64,000 bases of DNA from Notolepis coatsorum (GCA_963971535.1 OZ020592.1:124110464-124174463); one strand, 5' to 3'. Positions 23,201 through 32,160 are shown, numbered from the stretch's first letter. Translations and numbers: made by a program. The notes: generated by a model not told the origin, from the letters alone.

Positions 23201-24014
23201 AAATATACCTGAATAGTTCAGGGTTTTATTTCAAAGTCGGTCTACAGACACCAGTGTTTTGTCTCCTCTTCTGTGTTTTATTAAAAAATAGGTCTACACA
23301 GCCAGTATTTTTTCTCCTCTTCATAAGAGTTTGAGGTTTTCCTTTGTTATAACAGGTAAAAACAGCAATTAAAAAGTCAAATTTTTTCTTTTTGTTGCTT
23401 TTATAATCCCATTAATGCAACAAACTGTGTGCTATAAGTATAAAGTATAATAAATCGCAAATTACTTTGGGTATGCAATTGTCAGGCATTTTATGCTAAA
23501 TGTGGGGTATGCTTAGGGATATATAAAACGTTATACACTGTGTTATCTTCATTTTAAGGGTAAATAGGTTGTGCGGCTCCCTGAGCATTTTATTTTGTGG
23601 GACGGGGGAAAAGTGGCTCTTTTGATACTAAAGGTTGCTGACCCCTGCCCTAAGGGAATCAATAAAGGCCATGGGGATCAATAAAGGAATCTCTTCTCTT
23701 CTCTTGATGCCAGCAGGGAGGGGCCTACTGACTTATTATTACTACCGTTTCACATTTTTTTATATCTTCATTTCCCAACAGGCATCTTCTCGGACACCCA
23801 CCTGCTGACTATGATGTACATCGGGGAGATGTGCTTCTGGGCGGTGAAGTACGAGGACGGGGCGGACGGCGTGGAGCGCAAAGAGGATCGGCTGCAGTTC
23901 CGGGACATCGGGACGCAGATCCTCCACAAGTACGTGTCGGCCTGCGAGGGCCCGCTGCAGGGCCAGGGCTGGAACACGGAGAACGCCAAGGAGATCCTCA
24001 GCATCCTGCAGTAG
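5145..24014 (+). CDS. rimoc1: RIMOC1 (C5orf51), 3' four coding exons
   Basis: RAB7A-interacting MON1-CCZ1 complex subunit. The human protein binds RAB7A and its MON1-CCZ1 exchange factor, stabilises RAB7A and supports mitophagy at late endosomes and damaged mitochondria. Coding exons: 5145-5291, 7482-7613, 13726-13840, 23782-24014, giving 208 residues plus stop. Recognition rests on recall of the vertebrate protein: TFYEENKLVDQEFPED, LLECLYWRRGALLYMYCH, GIFSDTHLLTMMYIGEMC and KYVSACEGPL align without gaps through the junctions. Human RIMOC1 is about 294 aa, so roughly the first 85 residues should lie before base 1; no exon for them is seen in 1-5144. Phases are 0, 0 and 1 and agree. All introns have GT-AG ends. 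Introns 2 and 3 are inflated by transposons, and two acceptors are tandemly repeated. FBXO4 follows on the same strand, as in human. Confidence 0.93.
5388..5640 (+). repeat. L2-type and UnaL2-like 3' tails
   Basis: About 5388-5475 has GTAAAGCGCTTTGAGATACC then TATAAAATAAATG, a generic L2-type tail. About 5505-5640 carries CTTGTAAGTCGCTTTGGATA followed by AAAGCGTTCAGCTAAATGAC, the stem-loop tail known from UnaL2-like LINEs and SINEs that borrow it. Other copies lie near 19590, 26045, 46960, 51640 and 61740. Confidence 0.75.
5710..7150 (-). repeat. LINE 3' end (minus), split by an L1
   Basis: Minus-strand retroelement 3' end recognised by TGAAATGCTTGGTTCTGTAT and GAGCCCCCTGAGG (about 5765-5800). 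Copies lie at 48145-48420 (minus) and 49015-49225 (plus). It is interrupted at 5996-7068; the copy at 48.3 kb preserves the uninterrupted AAAATATGGTGT. Confidence 0.65.
5996..7068 (+). mobile_element. 5'-truncated L1 LINE, C-terminal ORF2
   Basis: Flanked by the 16-bp target duplication AAATATGGTGTCTAAA (5980-5995 and 7069-7084), with an A-rich tail before the right copy. The frame at 6081-6827 encodes the end of an L1 ORF2: LNRMGLKQDSKCSLCTNG with CSLC...H..WDCP (zinc-finger-like C..C..H..C), then a conserved C-terminal region ending in VVERIKASI. The reverse transcriptase is lost by truncation. An 18-20 base G run at about 6857 lies in the 3' UTR. It is the same family as the minus-strand copy at 1166-2425. 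Confidence 0.88.
7200..7481 (+). repeat. Tandem repeats ending in the RIMOC1 acceptor
   Basis: Three units of about 55-60 bp (GGTGCCAGCACTCTGGGGGT motif) lead into four copies of CTCTAACAGGTGCASTC. The AG dinucleotides end at 7388, 7418, 7445 and 7481, and only the last is the true acceptor. The unit therefore includes the polypyrimidine tract, the AG and the first exon bases. Reading from each upstream AG in the exon frame meets a stop within 6-8 codons. Confidence 0.85.
7482..7613 (+). CDS. rimoc1: RIMOC1 coding exon (second visible)
   Basis: 132 bp, 44 codons, phase 0 at both ends, donor GTAGGA at 7614. It encodes VQSVLGLELLECLYWRRGAL through KKNKATFLK, the best conserved stretch with human LLECLSWRRGALLYMYCHSL. 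It is GC-rich against its AT-rich introns. Confidence 0.92.
7858..8688. mobile_element. TTAA-type element copy, left end unclear
   Basis: Shares sequence in the same order with 53888-54640: GTGAATATTGTATAGTTTCA, GTTGCTCGCCTG, GTTTCATCATGAA, CAGGATTCGGCCGG-like and a final GCTGAATGAGTTAA. The right end is TTAA (8685-8688) in both. A poly-G run lies near 8129. No left TTAA end could be placed, so the copy may be truncated. Confidence 0.6.
8689..8916. other. Intron, no recognised feature
   Basis: Short unique-looking RIMOC1 intron sequence between two mobile elements. Confidence 0.4.
8917..10360. mobile_element. hAT element (outer)
   Basis: Ends TAGTGTTGTCA and TGACAACACTA with perfect 8-bp duplications GTCCCTAG (8909-8916 and 10361-10368). 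Without the inner element it is about 600 bp and non-coding. Its right terminal repeat is split by a second hAT, whose target site is that repeat. Confidence 0.92.
9505..10348. mobile_element. hAT element (inner)
   Basis: 844 bp with a perfect 16-bp terminal inverted repeat TAGGGATGTCCCGATC, flanked by GTGACAAC (9497-9504 and 10349-10356), the terminal sequence of the outer hAT. The open frame at 9553-9864 has no transposase similarity that I recognise. Confidence 0.95.
10369..11083. mobile_element. Possible TIR element with GA-rich core
   Basis: TTCACACCT near 10371 and AGGTGTGAA near 11065 face each other. Inside are the palindromic GATAGTCCGGACTATC near 10392, repeated AGAGAGACTGTCC blocks (10620-10745), and several GGACCATGGTCC palindromes near 10905-11040. 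No clean target duplication was found, so the limits are tentative. Confidence 0.4.
11846..12240. repeat. Two head-to-head LINE 3' ends
   Basis: Plus-strand CATCCCCTTAACAATTGTGT to AATCTGTTAATAC (11846-11932) belongs to a 3'-end family that recurs at least nine times here. It directly meets a minus-strand end starting TCAAGTCAAGAGTTTTATTT (from about 11926), whose relative is at 1729-1840. Confidence 0.65.
12711..13121 (+). mobile_element. tRNA-derived SINE with 16-bp TSD
   Basis: Flanked by GAGAATAACTGAAAAG (12695-12710 and 13122-13137). The head GGTGGTGCAGTGGGCAAGGC is an A-box match and GGGTTCGAACCCAG (about 12768-12781) is a B-box match. It ends in an A-rich tail. Same family as the minus copies at 14411-14879 and 46430-46805. 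Confidence 0.9.
13530..13755 (+). repeat. 62-bp tandem array of the RIMOC1 exon boundary
   Basis: Four copies of TTCTCCAG|TGCATACAGGAG with AG ends at 13539, 13601, 13663 and 13725, exactly 62 bp apart. Each repeats about 30 bp of the exon start followed by TATAATGATGTATAATGCTG. Only the last copy continues into the real exon. From an upstream acceptor the frame reads CIQEGVWYLMYNDV then a stop. Confidence 0.92.
13726..13840 (+). CDS. rimoc1: RIMOC1 coding exon (third visible)
   Basis: 115 bp, enters in phase 0 and leaves in phase 1 with the first base of a glycine codon; donor GTGAAG at 13841. It encodes CIQEGVRYLMRMLQ to ATANFLSE, aligned to human YLLDGISYLLQMLN to LDTAKLLSA. Confidence 0.9.
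14026..14390 (-). repeat. LINE 3' end (minus)
   Basis: AGGATCCCCGTTAGC and CTTCCTGGGGTCC mark the 3' end of a LINE family also present at 59578-60040 and 60262-61560. AT-rich UTR follows; no coding frame. Confidence 0.6.
14411..14879 (-). mobile_element. tRNA-derived SINE with TSD
   Basis: Flanks AAAGTACCGTTGACTTT (from 14393) and AAAGTACCTTTGACTTT (14880-14896) differ at one base. The minus-strand head is GGACGGCTGGGTGGCGCAGC with an A box, and the tail is toward 14411. Same family as 12711-13121. Confidence 0.88.
16065..17166. mobile_element. TIR element CAGGGCTCTACG, superfamily unclear
   Basis: Ends CAGGGCTCTACG and TGTAGAGCCCTG with AGTCA on each side. The terminal sequence looks hAT-like, but an 8-bp duplication is not clear. 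Repeated AGGAGCACA units lie near the left end. A hAT-type left end, TAGGGGTGTAACAATGCATC, sits near 16747 without a matching right end. Confidence 0.7.
17178..17318 (-). repeat. LINE 3' end fragment
   Basis: Minus-strand copy of the 3' end at about 45860-45985: GTTCTTTAATAGTTGTCATA then CAGAGACTGTGCTAGACAAG. It sits inside the MITE where other copies are uninterrupted. Confidence 0.7.
17522..18462. mobile_element. TTAA MITE
   Basis: TTAACACTTTGGGTGCC at 17522 and GGCAGCCAAAGTGTTAA ending at 18462; about 0.94 kb, non-coding. A diverged relative of the MITE immediately before it; both lie in the same hAT. Confidence 0.82.
19027..20313. mobile_element. hAT-like element with CTTCGAAGC motifs
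   Basis: Starts TAGGGCTGTC and ends GGTCAGCCCTA, with CTTCGAAGCTTCG repeats just inside both ends. The flanks AGAGTGTG and GTGTTGTG do not match well, so the target duplication is eroded or a limit is off. It carries the L2 3' end below. Confidence 0.65.
19225..19625 (+). mobile_element. L2 LINE 3' end
   Basis: CCCCACAATGGTGGAATGAA to AGACTCACTTCTTCAACCAT encodes the end of the L2 ORF2 ([12 protein letters not shown]...THFFNHYL), then the UTR and the GTAAGTCGCTTTGGATAAAA tail. It closely matches 51380-51690. Confidence 0.82.
22640..23700 (+). repeat. LINE 3' end split by a hAT
   Basis: CTGCTATGACGCCCACATTT resumes after the hAT as GGGAATCAATAAAGG and ends in a TCTTC repeat. A second copy at 48600-48790 ends in a TTATC repeat. 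Confidence 0.7.
22750..23647. mobile_element. hAT element (Charlie-type ends)
   Basis: 898 bp, ends CAGGGGTCGGCAACC and GGTTGCTGACCCCTG, 8-bp duplications CCCTAAGG (22742-22749 and 23648-23655). An internal TTTTATTTCAAAGT block repeats three to four times (23055-23290). No transposase frame. Confidence 0.94.
23782..24014 (+). CDS. rimoc1: RIMOC1 last coding exon
   Basis: 233 bp entered in phase 1 after TTTCCCAACAG and ending at TAG 24012-24014. It encodes GIFSDTHLLTMMYIGEMCFW, RLQFRDIGTQILHKYVSAC, EGPLQGQGWNTENAKEILS and ILQ. It is very GC-rich, so the opposite strand is also open; that frame is a shadow. Compared with human, the variable loop after the SGEMCYWGSKY region is shorter. Confidence 0.94.
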
Positions 24015-24247
24015 AACCGGAGAGCCGAGCAGACGCAGATCCCCGAGCAGCTCGTCAAACAAAATTACAAAAAAAAAAAAAATACTTTTTGATTTAGGTG
24101 TATTATATTGGAAACTGTTCTTGGATCTGCGTTTGTAGGCGACCTCATCTTATGCAGAACGGCTCTAGCCAAGTTAGGGGCGTAAGAGAGAGAGAGGGGG
24201 GGGGGGGTCCAGAGGGTGCCAGGTATGTGTTGTACGGTAGGGGAGTA

Positions 24248-24249
24248 AG

Positions 24250-24326
<77 letters not shown>

Positions 24327-24328
24327 TA
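24248..24328. repeat. AAT microsatellite
   Basis: About 26 perfect TAA/AAT units in the inferred RIMOC1 3' UTR. Confidence 0.95.
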
Positions 24329-24474
24329 ATACAAAAGTTAAAAAGAAAAAAAAACATTATCTCCCCCATCGCCCTGAAAAGCACTTCCAGATTCCAGACT
24401 GTTGGTTTGGGCATGTGCTCTGAGAATGTGGTAGAGTAACATTAATAATATTAATATAAAAAAAAATATGATTA

Positions 24475-25376
24475 TTAACACTTTGATTGCCAGCCATGTT
24501 TTCCTTTTTACCCCCTTGAATGCCACCATCCACTCCAATGTTAACGTTAATATCGCCTAATCTATGTTTTAAATTATGGCTATGTGTCTAATCTGCCCGT
24601 CGCTTATCAAAGAATCATTTTCCAGTCAACATTGTCGAGGCAGATTGTTTTTTTATCGCTTCATTTCCATTTTATAGCATTTTGAAAATCACTCGTTTTC
24701 GCGGAAAAAACAACCCATTCTATGATGATCGTCTTTTACTGGAATATTCCAGAACGTTGTCATTTGTCGGCCTATTTATGAATCATTTTCAAATAAACGC
24801 TAGATGATAGATAGTATGTGTGTGCGCACGCACGCTCGTGCCGCTCGCTGATAATAGCTGCTCTTATTTCCTGATGGCTTTTACAGTCAAAACGGCTATA
24901 TCACATATAGGGGAAACGCTTATAACTGATAACATAGATTCCTTACCTGAGGTCAGATGGTATCCAAATGGTTTATTCCAATTTCCGATCGCCATTCGGA
25001 AAAATAGCTCATTTGATTGTTCCATCGTGTATACAGTAAAACACATATTCGCCGCTGCACCAAGGCTCCAGAATGAACTCTGGTAGACCCCGGTTACATC
25101 AGTGAAAAGTTAAATGTGGAGTCAGAAATCCTTTCTCCCATTCACTTTCATTGAGTCCAATCCAAAAGGGTGATTTACCATCTGGGAGACGATAGGGGGG
25201 GCGCTTTTTTCACATCGGAGCGCCGGCGGTGCCTGGATCTCCAACGGTAGGCTCGCTTGATGCAATATGATTTCAGATCGCTAATAAAAAAAAAAAAAAA
25301 AGTATTCTCGTGACGTGGCATTCAACGGTCGGGGGGTAAACCCGAGAAAAGCCGCGAGTGGCATTCAAAGTGTTAA
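24475..25376. mobile_element. TTAA MITE in the RIMOC1 3' UTR
   Basis: TTAACACTTTGATTGCC at the left and GGCATTCAAAGTGTTAA at the right; 902 bp uninterrupted, non-coding. It is the best preserved copy of the family at 15275-17448 and lets the insertions there be delimited. Confidence 0.88.
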
Positions 25377-25959
25377 GAAAATAACATTGTTTTGTTTTTG
25401 TTTTAATAAAAAAAATTATAAAGATTGTTTAAAGATTAATGATAATCCAGCTGGGAATGAGATTGCACAGCAACTTTTTATTTATTCTTTTTACTTGTTT
25501 TAGTTTTTGCTTATTTTCTTCTTTGTTATTTTTATGAATTGCATTTATATTATATTACAAAAGGTAAGGAGAGGAAAGGAGACGTGTCGTTGAGACTGAA
25601 GTGTTCATGACCATTTTCAAGTATGTACAGTTTGGTTGTTAAATATCAGCTTTGTAATATTTTGCCACCTGTGTTTCTTTCTCCCTTCAACAGTTCTGCC
25701 ACTCTTTGATATTTTGATAGTATGCGTTTAAATGGAGAATCTGTGTTTGTGTTCTTTTTGAGGGAAAAAAAATCATTTTCTGTTTTGTATGTCCTCATTG
25801 AAAATAAAGACACGTTGGTTTAAAAAACAAACTACTTTTTGTTGTAGACTAAACACACTTGATGCTGTCTTTTTACTATTATGTACCTAATACTATGCTA
25901 CTATACTACTAACTATCATGATAATATGTCTACTACTATGCACTCGGAGTGTAACACTC

Positions 25960-26100
25960 AAGCTCATTTGACGAACAATGCCACAACGAACAACCCTTAG
26001 CTGCCAGAGATGTACCTCCTGGTGACATGCTGTTCACAATCTGTAAATCGCTTTGGATAAAAGCGTCAGCTAAATGACATGTAAATTGTAATTGTAGTCA
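25960..26100 (+). repeat. UnaL2-like 3' tail
   Basis: CTGTAAATCGCTTTGGATAA then AAGCGTCAGCTAAATGACAT. A short 3' end, diverged upstream. Confidence 0.65.
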
Positions 26101-26130
26101 AGACCTTCTGGTACTTGGGTATGTTAGACC

Positions 26131-26702
26131 AGTGGTTCCCAAAGTCGGGGTCGCGACCCAAAGGTGGGCCGCGAGCAGCCACGGGTGGGCCGCGAGATGA
26201 TTTAAAAAAAAATAAAAATATTATTTTTAATTTTTAATTTAATTTTTTTAATTTTTTTTGTCAGGCCACTGAACTTAGAAGCAGGCCAGGACAGTGTTTC
26301 TAGTTGTATTCTAAAATTCTATTCTATTGTATTCTAAAATGTGACTATATGGTTTTATATTAACTTAATAAATAAACAAAAACGAAAAATCTACTTATTT
26401 CAACGAACATTTCAAACTAAATAACAGATTATGCACATAAAACGCTGAAAACAACCGAAGCAACAATAGTATTTTAATGAGGCTATTATTATCATTATTA
26501 TTTTGCAACAAGTTAGCCCTCTCATAAATAGCACATATAAATGAATAACTAACTTGAACTAACTTAATAGGATTGAAGTGATATTTGGCATAAAAAATCG
26601 GTCGCCTGGCAAAAAAAAAAAAGGCCTGACGATGTGCATTGGGCCGCGGCTCTCTGACTCCTTATTTTCTGGGTCCTGGCCTGAAAAGTTTGGGAACCCC
26701 TG
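26131..26702. mobile_element. hAT element (CAGTGGTTCCCAAA type)
   Basis: 572 bp, ends CAGTGGTTCCCAAA and TTTGGGAACCCCTG, 8-bp duplications TGTTAGAC (26123-26130 and 26703-26710). GTCGCGACCC and GGGCCGCGGC are typical subterminal motifs of this family. Non-coding. Confidence 0.94.
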
Positions 26703-27284
26703 TGTTAGACTACTATAACCGCAATGCACTGCTGCTGACGCTGGAAACCAAGGCTCTGTCAACCAAGGAGACTATAAAAGAAGGGTCATTATCAAATCAA
26801 ATTTATTTGTAAGGCCCGACAACACACGTTAATGTCCCCATGGGCCGGACACGTCTTCTTTAAACAAGTCAAGAAGAAACATCACAATAAGTCGAGAACA
26901 AAACAACACCATAAGGTCCAACATTTTTTAAATAAATGCAACACTCCCAGACATACCCCACGCGAAGGTAAGGAAAAACTCACTAAAACCTAGCAATAGG
27001 AAATAATGCACCACAGGCAATGTGGAGGAGAGAAACCTTAGAAGGGCCATTCAAGGGGGGATCTCCCTTCTTAGATGTCGGTGATAGTGTTGCAGTTAAA
27101 ACAGGCGAACAGTTGGTAAGCATGCACTCGTGTGTAGTGAAACACAGATGAGTGCATGCGATAGCAACTGAACATTTTGAAAGATTTAAGATGGAGCGGA
27201 TAGCGATAGCAACTGATCATTTTGAAAGATTAAAGATGGAGCTGATAGCGGATCTATTTGAGGCACAGGGGCGGCGCAAAGAGG

Positions 27285-27520
27285 GTTGCGTCCTCCCGGT
27301 CTTAGTCACGGGACGTTCAACACTCCGGTCATCATTCTGAGACAGCCGGAGACGGGGCGGCGTAGAGAGGGTCCCAACCTCCCGGTCATCATCACGGGAC
27401 GTCCAACACTCCGGTCATCACTACGAGACAGGGGGGCACGCAGAGAGGGTCGCATCCTCCCGGTCTTCATCACGGGACGTCCAACACTCCGGTCATCACT
27501 CCGGGACAGCCACTCACAGG
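27285..27520. repeat. Four-unit tandem repeat in the LINE 3' UTR
   Basis: GTCACGGGACGTTCAACACT-type units with CCTCCCGGTC and CGAGACAG recur about every 60-70 bp, with one shorter copy. On both strands they create short arginine-rich open frames without meaning. Confidence 0.75.
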
Positions 27521-27594
27521 GAGACGGGACAGGTGCTTGCGTGATTGTGATGGGCGGACATAGCAATAGATACAAGTGGTAAGCAATAAGCATA

Positions 27595-27963
27595 CCGTAC
27601 TTTTCGCACTATAAGCTGCACCTGACTATAAGCCGCAGCAGCTAAATTGAATGATGTGTACATATATAAGCCGCACTGGACTATAAGCTGCAGGTGTTTT
27701 AATGTTTAATTACCATATGTAATTAGCATTGGGACACAATACTGTCGGACAAATGACAAGAATTATCTCATTTACAAGTTGTATTAAGTTTAGCAAATAA
27801 GGGAACAGATAAATAACATTTCAATGCAGTCAAAAAAGCAATATTTAGATTTTAACATTTTCGGGTTTGGTCACGTCGAGTCACATATAAGCCGCACCGT
27901 TATATAAGCCGCAGGGTCGAAAAATTGGGGAAAAAGCCGCGGCTTATAGTCCGAAAAGTACGG
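27595..27963. mobile_element. TA-flanked MITE (mariner-like)
   Basis: Ends CCGTACTTTTCGCACTATA and TATAGTCCGAAAAGTACGG, with TA on both sides (27593-27594 and 27964-27965). Several ATAAGCCGCA repeats lie inside. The 2-bp TA target suggests Tc1/mariner. Confidence 0.75.
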
Positions 27964-28170
27964 TATATGAATAGAATAGATATATGAAGTAAGCATATTA
28001 TGTGAATAGAATAGAAGTACTTAACTCAGCAATGAAACCACGGACAAGACGGTAAGAAGCTGATCCATGGCCTCGGTGGTGCACATAGAACAGTCACTGC
28101 AATCTTGGCCAAGACCCCGAGACATCCACCACCTTGGTCAGCACTACGAGACAAGCACTCAGAGAGATAT

Positions 28171-28186
28171 GGGGGGGGGGGGGGGT
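28171..28186. repeat. Poly-G run
   Basis: About 14 consecutive G residues; one of at least ten G or C runs of 9 or more in the window. Confidence 0.9.
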
Positions 28187-29874
28187 TGGGACGGGTTAGA
28201 GAGTTCCCATGTTTGTAGTGGGCGGAGATGGAGCAATAAATACATGTAGTGAGCATATGCATACATGACAGTAGAGTCATAGTATATAAGAAAATTGTGA
28301 AATAGAGTAATAGATATAACTACTGCAAGCGTATGGATACAGGATGAGATACAAGACAATAGCTTAGGGCCGTATGCTGGGGGCAGGAGAAGTCACTCAG
28401 AAGGTTCAGCACTGCAGGCCAGACAGAAGATGGTATGAAGCTGTTCCATGGGACCGGTTGAGACAGAGACAGAGGATAAAAGGTTCTCCCATGTCTGCAG
28501 AAAAGCAGCCATTGGAGCAAATAGACATCCTAACTAAACTAGACAGTCTAAGGGTCAGTCCCCGACCAGGTGAGATCAGGGTAGGTTGAAGGAGAGAGAG
28601 AAAATGGGTCTTAAGCAGGGATTTAAAAGCTTCGACAGAGCAGGCGCCCCTGACGACGGCAGGTCATTTGTTCCACAGGTAGGGAGCGTGGTAGACAAAG
28701 GCTCTGTGGCCGGCGGATTTCTTTTTAACCCTAGGAATCGATAGAAGCCCCGCATTTTGTGAGCGCAGAGCACGAGCGGGCGAGTATCGGGAGATGAGAT
28801 CGGATAGATAGAGTGGTGCAAGCCCATTTAAAATTTTGTAGGTGAGGAGTAGCACTTTAAAGTCAGATCGGGCTTGAATAGGAAGCCAGCCAAAACTGGT
28901 GTGATGTGATAACATTTTGTGGTGAAAATTTTTGTGGCATTTTTGCGATATTACGAAGATGGAAGAAGGCAATTTTTGTGACGTTTTTTACATGTGCATT
29001 AAATGAGAGGGAGGAATCAAAAACGACTCCAAGGTTTTTTATGGTGGAGCTCTGGGATACATGACAAGTATCAAAGTTGAGGGAGATGTCCTGAAACAGG
29101 CATCTGTGGTTTGGGGGGCCAACAATTAACATATCAGTTTTAGTTTTGCGACATCCACTTTTTGACGGCAAGCAGGCAAGCCTCAAGATATTGTAATTGT
29201 GAGGAATCATTTGGCTTAATAGGTATATATAATTGGGTGTCATCAGCGTAAAAATGAAAGTTTATGCCAAATTTGCGTATGATATTGCCGAGGGGTAGCA
29301 TGTAAATCGAAAATAGCAAAGGGCCCAGGACAGAGCCTTGTGGGACACCGCATTGCACTGGGAGGGTCTCAGATGTTAAATCATTATAGACCACGCAGTG
29401 TGTTCTATCAGTTAAATAAGATTTAAACCAAGCAAGTGCGTGACCCCGAATGCCAACATGATTCTCAAGCCGACCTAGAAGAATCTAATGATCGATAGTG
29501 TCAAAGGCTGCACTGAGATCAAGCAATAAGAGCTCAGAAGTTAGGTTTGAGTCAAGAGAGAGCAGTAAGTAATTTGTGACTTTGGTAACCGCTGTTTCGG
29601 TGGAGTGTAAGGCTCTAAAGCCAGATTGAAAAGATTCATTAAGATTATTGTTTGATAGATGATCAGTAAATTGCGTTGCGACAATCCGTTCTAACACTTT
29701 GGATAGGAACGGAAGATTTGAGATGGGTCTGTAATTTTTCAAGATTAGAGGGTCGAGGTTTGGTTGTTTAAGTAGTGGTTTAATGACGGCTGATTTAAAG
29801 GAGATGCTTCCAGCTGCAGAACCACCACAGCAGCGGCGGGCTGAGGTCCCTCGCTTCCATTGGCTGATTTGGGT

Positions 29875-30870
29875 CACGTGGCCTGATGGTGTTAGCTGGG
29901 CTGGTGATGCCTGGGCCTGGCCTGATGGTGTAGCCTGGGGCTGGCCTGGTGGCTGGTAGGCTGGGGCTGGCCTGGTGGTGATGGCTGGTAGCAGGTAGGC
30001 TACTACTACGCCGGTTGCCTAAATATTAAAGGCAACCAACTTGTGTCTAACCACGCCCAACTTGCGTCTAGCCACGCCCCCGCGGCGACGCGGCAGCAGC
30101 AGAGCGGAGCGGCAGCTCCGCTCTGCCGCGGAGCGTAGCGGCAGAGCGGAGCTCATTATATGCCAGTAACCGCCCCTTATTCAGTATCCAGAAATAGCTC
30201 AATTGGCAAAGCTGCATGGCTGTGGATCCTACGGCTTGTTGCTGCCTAGTTCGATTCCCTTCAATTTTATTTTTTTTTTTTTTTAACGTGCATTCGCATT
30301 CTTTCGCCGTTAAGTTTAGGCATAACTTTAAGCATTGTTTCGGAGTTGGTTAAGGTTAGGCATTGTTTCGGAGTTGCTTAAGGTTAGAAGGGTTAAGTTT
30401 AGGCGCTGTTAAGGAGCTGGTTAAGGTTAGAGTTTGACTTAGAGAATGGCAATATTTTTTAACATGCATTCATTTCGCCGGTTAAGTTTAGGCATTGTTT
30501 CGGAGTTGGTTAAGGTTAGGCATTGTTTCGGAGTTGCTTAAGGTTAGAAGGGTTAAGTTTAGGCGCTGTTAAGGAGCTGGTTAAGGTTAGAGTTTGACTT
30601 AGAGAATGGCAATAGACAGCCTATTTCCGCGCTGCAGCGCGAGGCAATAGACAGCCTATTTCCGCGCTGCCGCTCTCTCGCGCTGCCGTGGTCACATGGG
30701 CGTATTGGCCAATCAGAGAAACGCTAAACACAAGTTGGTTGCCTAAAATATTCACGCAGCCCGGTTGGCCTGAGCTGCTGCAGGGCCTGGCCTGGTGGTA
30801 GCTGGCTGCTGCTGGAGCCTGGGCCTGGCCTGGCCTGGTGTTAGCTGGCTGCTCCTAGCAGGCTTGTTTG
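29875..30870. repeat. CTGG-rich minisatellite split by a TIR element
   Basis: GGCCTGGTGGTGATGGCTGG-like units occur at 29875-30000 and again at 30765-30870. Between them, AAAGGCAACCAACTTGTGT at about 30030 faces ACACAAGTTGGTTGCCT at about 30730, suggesting a TIR element of roughly 0.75 kb. It contains two copies of a 150-bp block (GTTTCGGAGTTGGTTAAGGT) and a SINE-like head with GTTCGATTCCC at about 30248. Confidence 0.6.
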
Positions 30871-30879
30871 TTTATCCAA

Positions 30880-31092
30880 GCAGGTAATCCAAGCAGATTT
30901 CCAGACTAAATCCAGTCAGTATATCACTGAAGGCAATATCAAGCAAGCTTTAGCTAGAAAACCCATAAAAAGCTATAAAACACATTTAAAAGAAATTTAA
31001 AATCTCATAAACGTTACACAGCTGTGAAGCACTTTGAGCTGCAATTCTTGTATGAAATGTGCTATACAAATATTTATTATTATTATTATTAT
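30880..31092 (+). repeat. L2-type LINE 3' end
   Basis: CTGTGAAGCACTTTGAGCTG then GTGCTATACAAATA and a TTA repeat, the usual end of L2/Maui-type LINEs. Confidence 0.75.
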
Positions 31093-31620
31093 TGGGCTGG
31101 ATATTGTGCTGGGTTGCTAAAAGCAGGTCCATGTATGAGAAACAAGATGAGCTACCCAGTGATGAACAACCTTTCTGAGAAAACTACCATTATTATTAAT
31201 TAATTGGGGGGTTGTGATGTCACACTGTAGATGGGGCTTCACAAATCTTTGAAGTCACCCGCACATTCTTATTTTATTTGATTGCACTTGTGTTTATTCT
31301 ATTCTCAATTAAATGTTTCTTATGTTTGACCCCAGAGAGCAGCAGTTGGCTAAGCCACCAAATACTGGGGATCTAAATTACCAAACAAACCACACAGTAC
31401 ATGTCATCGGTCATATGGCGCCCTGGTGCCAGTTTCATAATAAATATGGATCGCCATGAAATAAGGAATTATTATACATGACTATTATATGCAAGTAGGC
31501 TATGTCTAAGCTATTTTACAATATTATACATGAACTGCTTGTTTTTTTTCATCTGTTTATTACTTGTTTTTTATTATTATTTATTTTCAATTTATGTTCG
31601 AAATAAATAAACATTCATTC
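31093..31620. other. No recognised feature
   Basis: AT-rich intergenic sequence without a usable frame, terminal repeats or a known tail. Confidence 0.4.
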
Positions 31621-31621
31621 A

Positions 31622-32160
31622 AGATAGAATAGAATAATTGTCATTGCACAGTATACAACGACATTTCAGGGGAGCTCCCACAGACCGTAGTACAATATAT
31701 ACATACATGAACAACACATATAACACTGTACATAACAGAATATTTTAAATAAAGTGCATGATGAGTGGTAACAGTGATTATCAAGTCCAGGTAAGTGCAT
31801 GGTGCACGTGAGGGGACAGTCAATGAGCGTTTAACAGTCTGACTGCTTGGGGGAAAAAGCTGTTCTTAAATCTTGAACTCTTGGCATGTATGGACCGGTA
31901 TCTCCTCCCTGGGGGAAGGAGCTGAAAGAGGTGATGTGCTGGGTGAGACTGGTCCTTGATGATATACTTGGAGAGGTGGAGGCAGCGGGAGGTGAAGACG
32001 GAGGTGATGTTTGGTAGAGGAGTCCCGACGATCCTGCCTGCCGCCTTCACCACCCTCTGTAGAGCCTCTTGCTCTGCCTTTGTGCAGCTGGAGAACCACA
32101 CAGACACACCGTAGGTCAGCACACTCTCTATAGTTACTGTCTGTACAATACTGCTGTAGG
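31622..32160 (-). mobile_element. LINE 3' end with ORF2 C-terminus
   Basis: Minus strand. The frame 32122-31820 reads MLTYGVSVWFSSCTKAEQEA to FFPQAVRLLNAH, the C-terminus of a teleost LINE polymerase ORF, followed by a UTR and an ATAGA-type tail near 31622. The related + strand 3' end at 45466-45990 begins GGCCATCAGGCTGCTAAACG. Clade not assigned. Confidence 0.72.

Larger units (their letters stand above)
24015..25822 (+). other. rimoc1: RIMOC1 3' UTR (inferred)
   Basis: From the stop to a canonical AATAAA at 25803-25808 followed by a GTTGG-containing stretch. The interval includes a TAA/AAT microsatellite and a 0.9-kb MITE. Earlier weak polyadenylation signals are possible, so the end is an inference. 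Confidence 0.45.
26783..29877 (-). mobile_element. L2-clade LINE, degraded, with insertions
   Basis: Minus strand. The 3' end is near AAATCAAATTTATTTGTAAG (26793). Reverse transcriptase pieces read upstream: 29877-29485 has NYRPISNLPFLSKVLERI and AAFDTIDH (motif A); 29394-29140 has [14 protein letters not shown] and FYADDTQLY (catalytic ADD); 29243-28664 has KNLGVVFDSSLSFNAHV, LHWLPIQA-like and HAPYLWNK. The frame is broken, for example by a stop after AAFDTIDH at 29485. The 3' UTR holds 66-bp-type repeats (27290-27530) and a mariner-like MITE. A 5' endonuclease is not visible. Confidence 0.85.

Noticed and set aside
23760-24097. Antisense and shifted frames over the last RIMOC1 exon
   Set aside because: GC-rich coding exons leave shadow frames open. 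Only the + frame 23782-24014 matches RIMOC1 and its splice phase.
30185-30270. Possible tRNA gene (TAGCTCAATTGGCAAAGC, GTTCGATTCCC)
   Set aside because: The A- and B-box spacing is tRNA-like, but I could not fold a clean cloverleaf, and a T-rich tail follows. It is more likely a SINE head.
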